Assembly: GCA_964304625.1 (NCBI GenBank)
Contig: OZ199839.1
Location: 4,030,001-4,094,000, forward strand
Reading direction: 5' to 3'
Origin: Kudoa neothunni
Lineage: Eukaryota > Cnidaria
DNA length: 64,000 nucleotides
Shown here one piece after another: positions 63,501 to 64,000 of this stretch. A model generated the notes under the pieces. The model worked only from the letters and a program-made list of their open reading frames with translations. It had not been told where the DNA came from and searched no databases. Within the stretch, counting starts at the first letter, position 1. Each line of letters opens with the position of its first letter. The position numbers and the translations under genes were made by a program.

Positions 63501-64000
63501 CTACCCACTCCCCAATTGAGCCTGTTTCAGTTACAAGGGGATTTGACCGACCCAAGAAAAGAATAATGGAGGTAATTTGTCCAGCAGTTGTCAACGAATA
63601 TAATAAAAACATGGAGAGGTTGACCTCTCTGACATGTTGATGTCGCTTTATGTTATGTAACACAAATGCAGGAAATATTATCATCAATTTTTCTTCTGGT
63701 TCTTGAACACATCAATAATCAATTCTTGGACATTATACCGACGAAATTTAGCTGTTAGAAATGTACCGAATAAGAATATTTTAGATTTATTAGATTTTTC
63801 ATCAAGTATAAGTGAAACTCTTATATTTTACAAAAAAAAGGGGAAGACCATCTAAACCCTCCTTGAAACCGAAGATTATGATTTCAGTACAAAAAAAGTG
63901 CAGGTTATCGGCCAAGTCAGGTTTGATAACGTAGGTCACTATCCTGAGATACGTATCGACAGGACTAGGTGTCGCGTTTGTCAAATGGAAACTAGATTAT
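60002..64000 (+). mobile_element. piggyBac element, second copy, cut by the window end
   Basis: TTAA at 59998-60001 and end CCCTTTCGTTCCCAAT as in copy 1. The GAT tract at 60548-60580 has 11 units. The Cys-rich tail is reached only in part at the window edge. Confidence 0.85.
61188..63152 (-). mobile_element. Tigger element, second copy
   Basis: Same terminal repeats and TA flanks as 43117-45075. It is six bases longer, mainly from the TA microsatellite and homopolymer changes. Confidence 0.85.

Larger units (their letters stand above)
57224..64000 (+). repeat. Near-identical second copy of 39114 to about 45930
   Basis: The match is collinear at an offset of 18110 until the GAT repeat, then 18071 to about 18080. 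Differences are a 24 versus 11 unit GAT tract, a longer TA tract near 63060, a few single-base changes (for example 41863 versus 59973) and one-base homopolymer changes. It runs to the window end. It begins at the gap, at the base that is the calponin start codon in copy 1. Two alleles placed in series by the assembler explain this best. Confidence 0.93.
58010..64000 (+). mobile_element. hAT-like nested element, second copy, cut by the window end
   Basis: Same left end and target duplication (58002-58009) as 39900. The right end lies beyond the window. Confidence 0.7.

Overview
This is a stretch of AT-rich animal genomic DNA, most likely from an invertebrate and possibly an arthropod; the species cannot be fixed from sequence alone. 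The gene content is metazoan: a calponin/transgelin-type muscle protein, otubain, V-ATPase subunits, a proteasome ATPase, an EMC subunit and an Hsp40. Every host gene is cut by very short introns, mostly 42 to 79 bp, with normal GT-AG ends. I rebuilt exon chains by eye from conserved protein blocks; for seven of the eight genes the chain closes in frame.

Host genes, left to right: a class B DnaJ/Hsp40 (8919-10168, minus); the 26S proteasome ATPase Rpt2/PSMC1 (12832-14681, minus), head to head with the V-ATPase accessory protein Ac45/ATP6AP1 (14971-16670, plus); V-ATPase subunit F (24512-25023, plus), tail to tail with a penta-EF-hand protein (25138-25958, minus, 5' end unresolved); otubain OTUB1 (34005-35053, plus); a calponin/transgelin-like protein (38327-39116, minus); an unrecognised type I membrane protein (46860-48127, plus), tail to tail with EMC2 (48296-49475, minus). 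Four of these act in protein quality control (Hsp40, Rpt2, otubain, EMC2) and two in the proton pump. I see no operon-like logic; this looks like ordinary housekeeping linkage.

The intergenic DNA is dominated by mobile elements. There is a compact Mag-like Ty3/gypsy element with 78-bp LTRs (2967-6945); several hAT-type non-autonomous elements with 8-bp target duplications (638-1262, 20093-20736, 21042-21567, 39900-46291); a Helitron-like element (16924-18574); a decayed Tigger/pogo relic (about 20965-22755); two copies of a long tRNA-headed SINE (23220-23930, 36148-36647); four piggyBac elements of at least three families (28006-29398, 30472-33039, 41892-46222, 51177-54662); and an unassigned inverted-repeat element (29721-30231). 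The most striking locus is 39900-46291, a nest of four elements from four groups: a small hAT element hosts a SWIM-domain element with about 79-bp inverted repeats and, separately, a piggyBac that itself hosts a Tigger.

The last 6.8 kb (57224-64000) is a near-identical second copy of 39114 to about 45930. It starts exactly at the edge of a 200-N gap, so it is probably an uncollapsed allele or scaffolding duplicate rather than a true tandem duplication. Another 200-N gap lies at 2114-2313.
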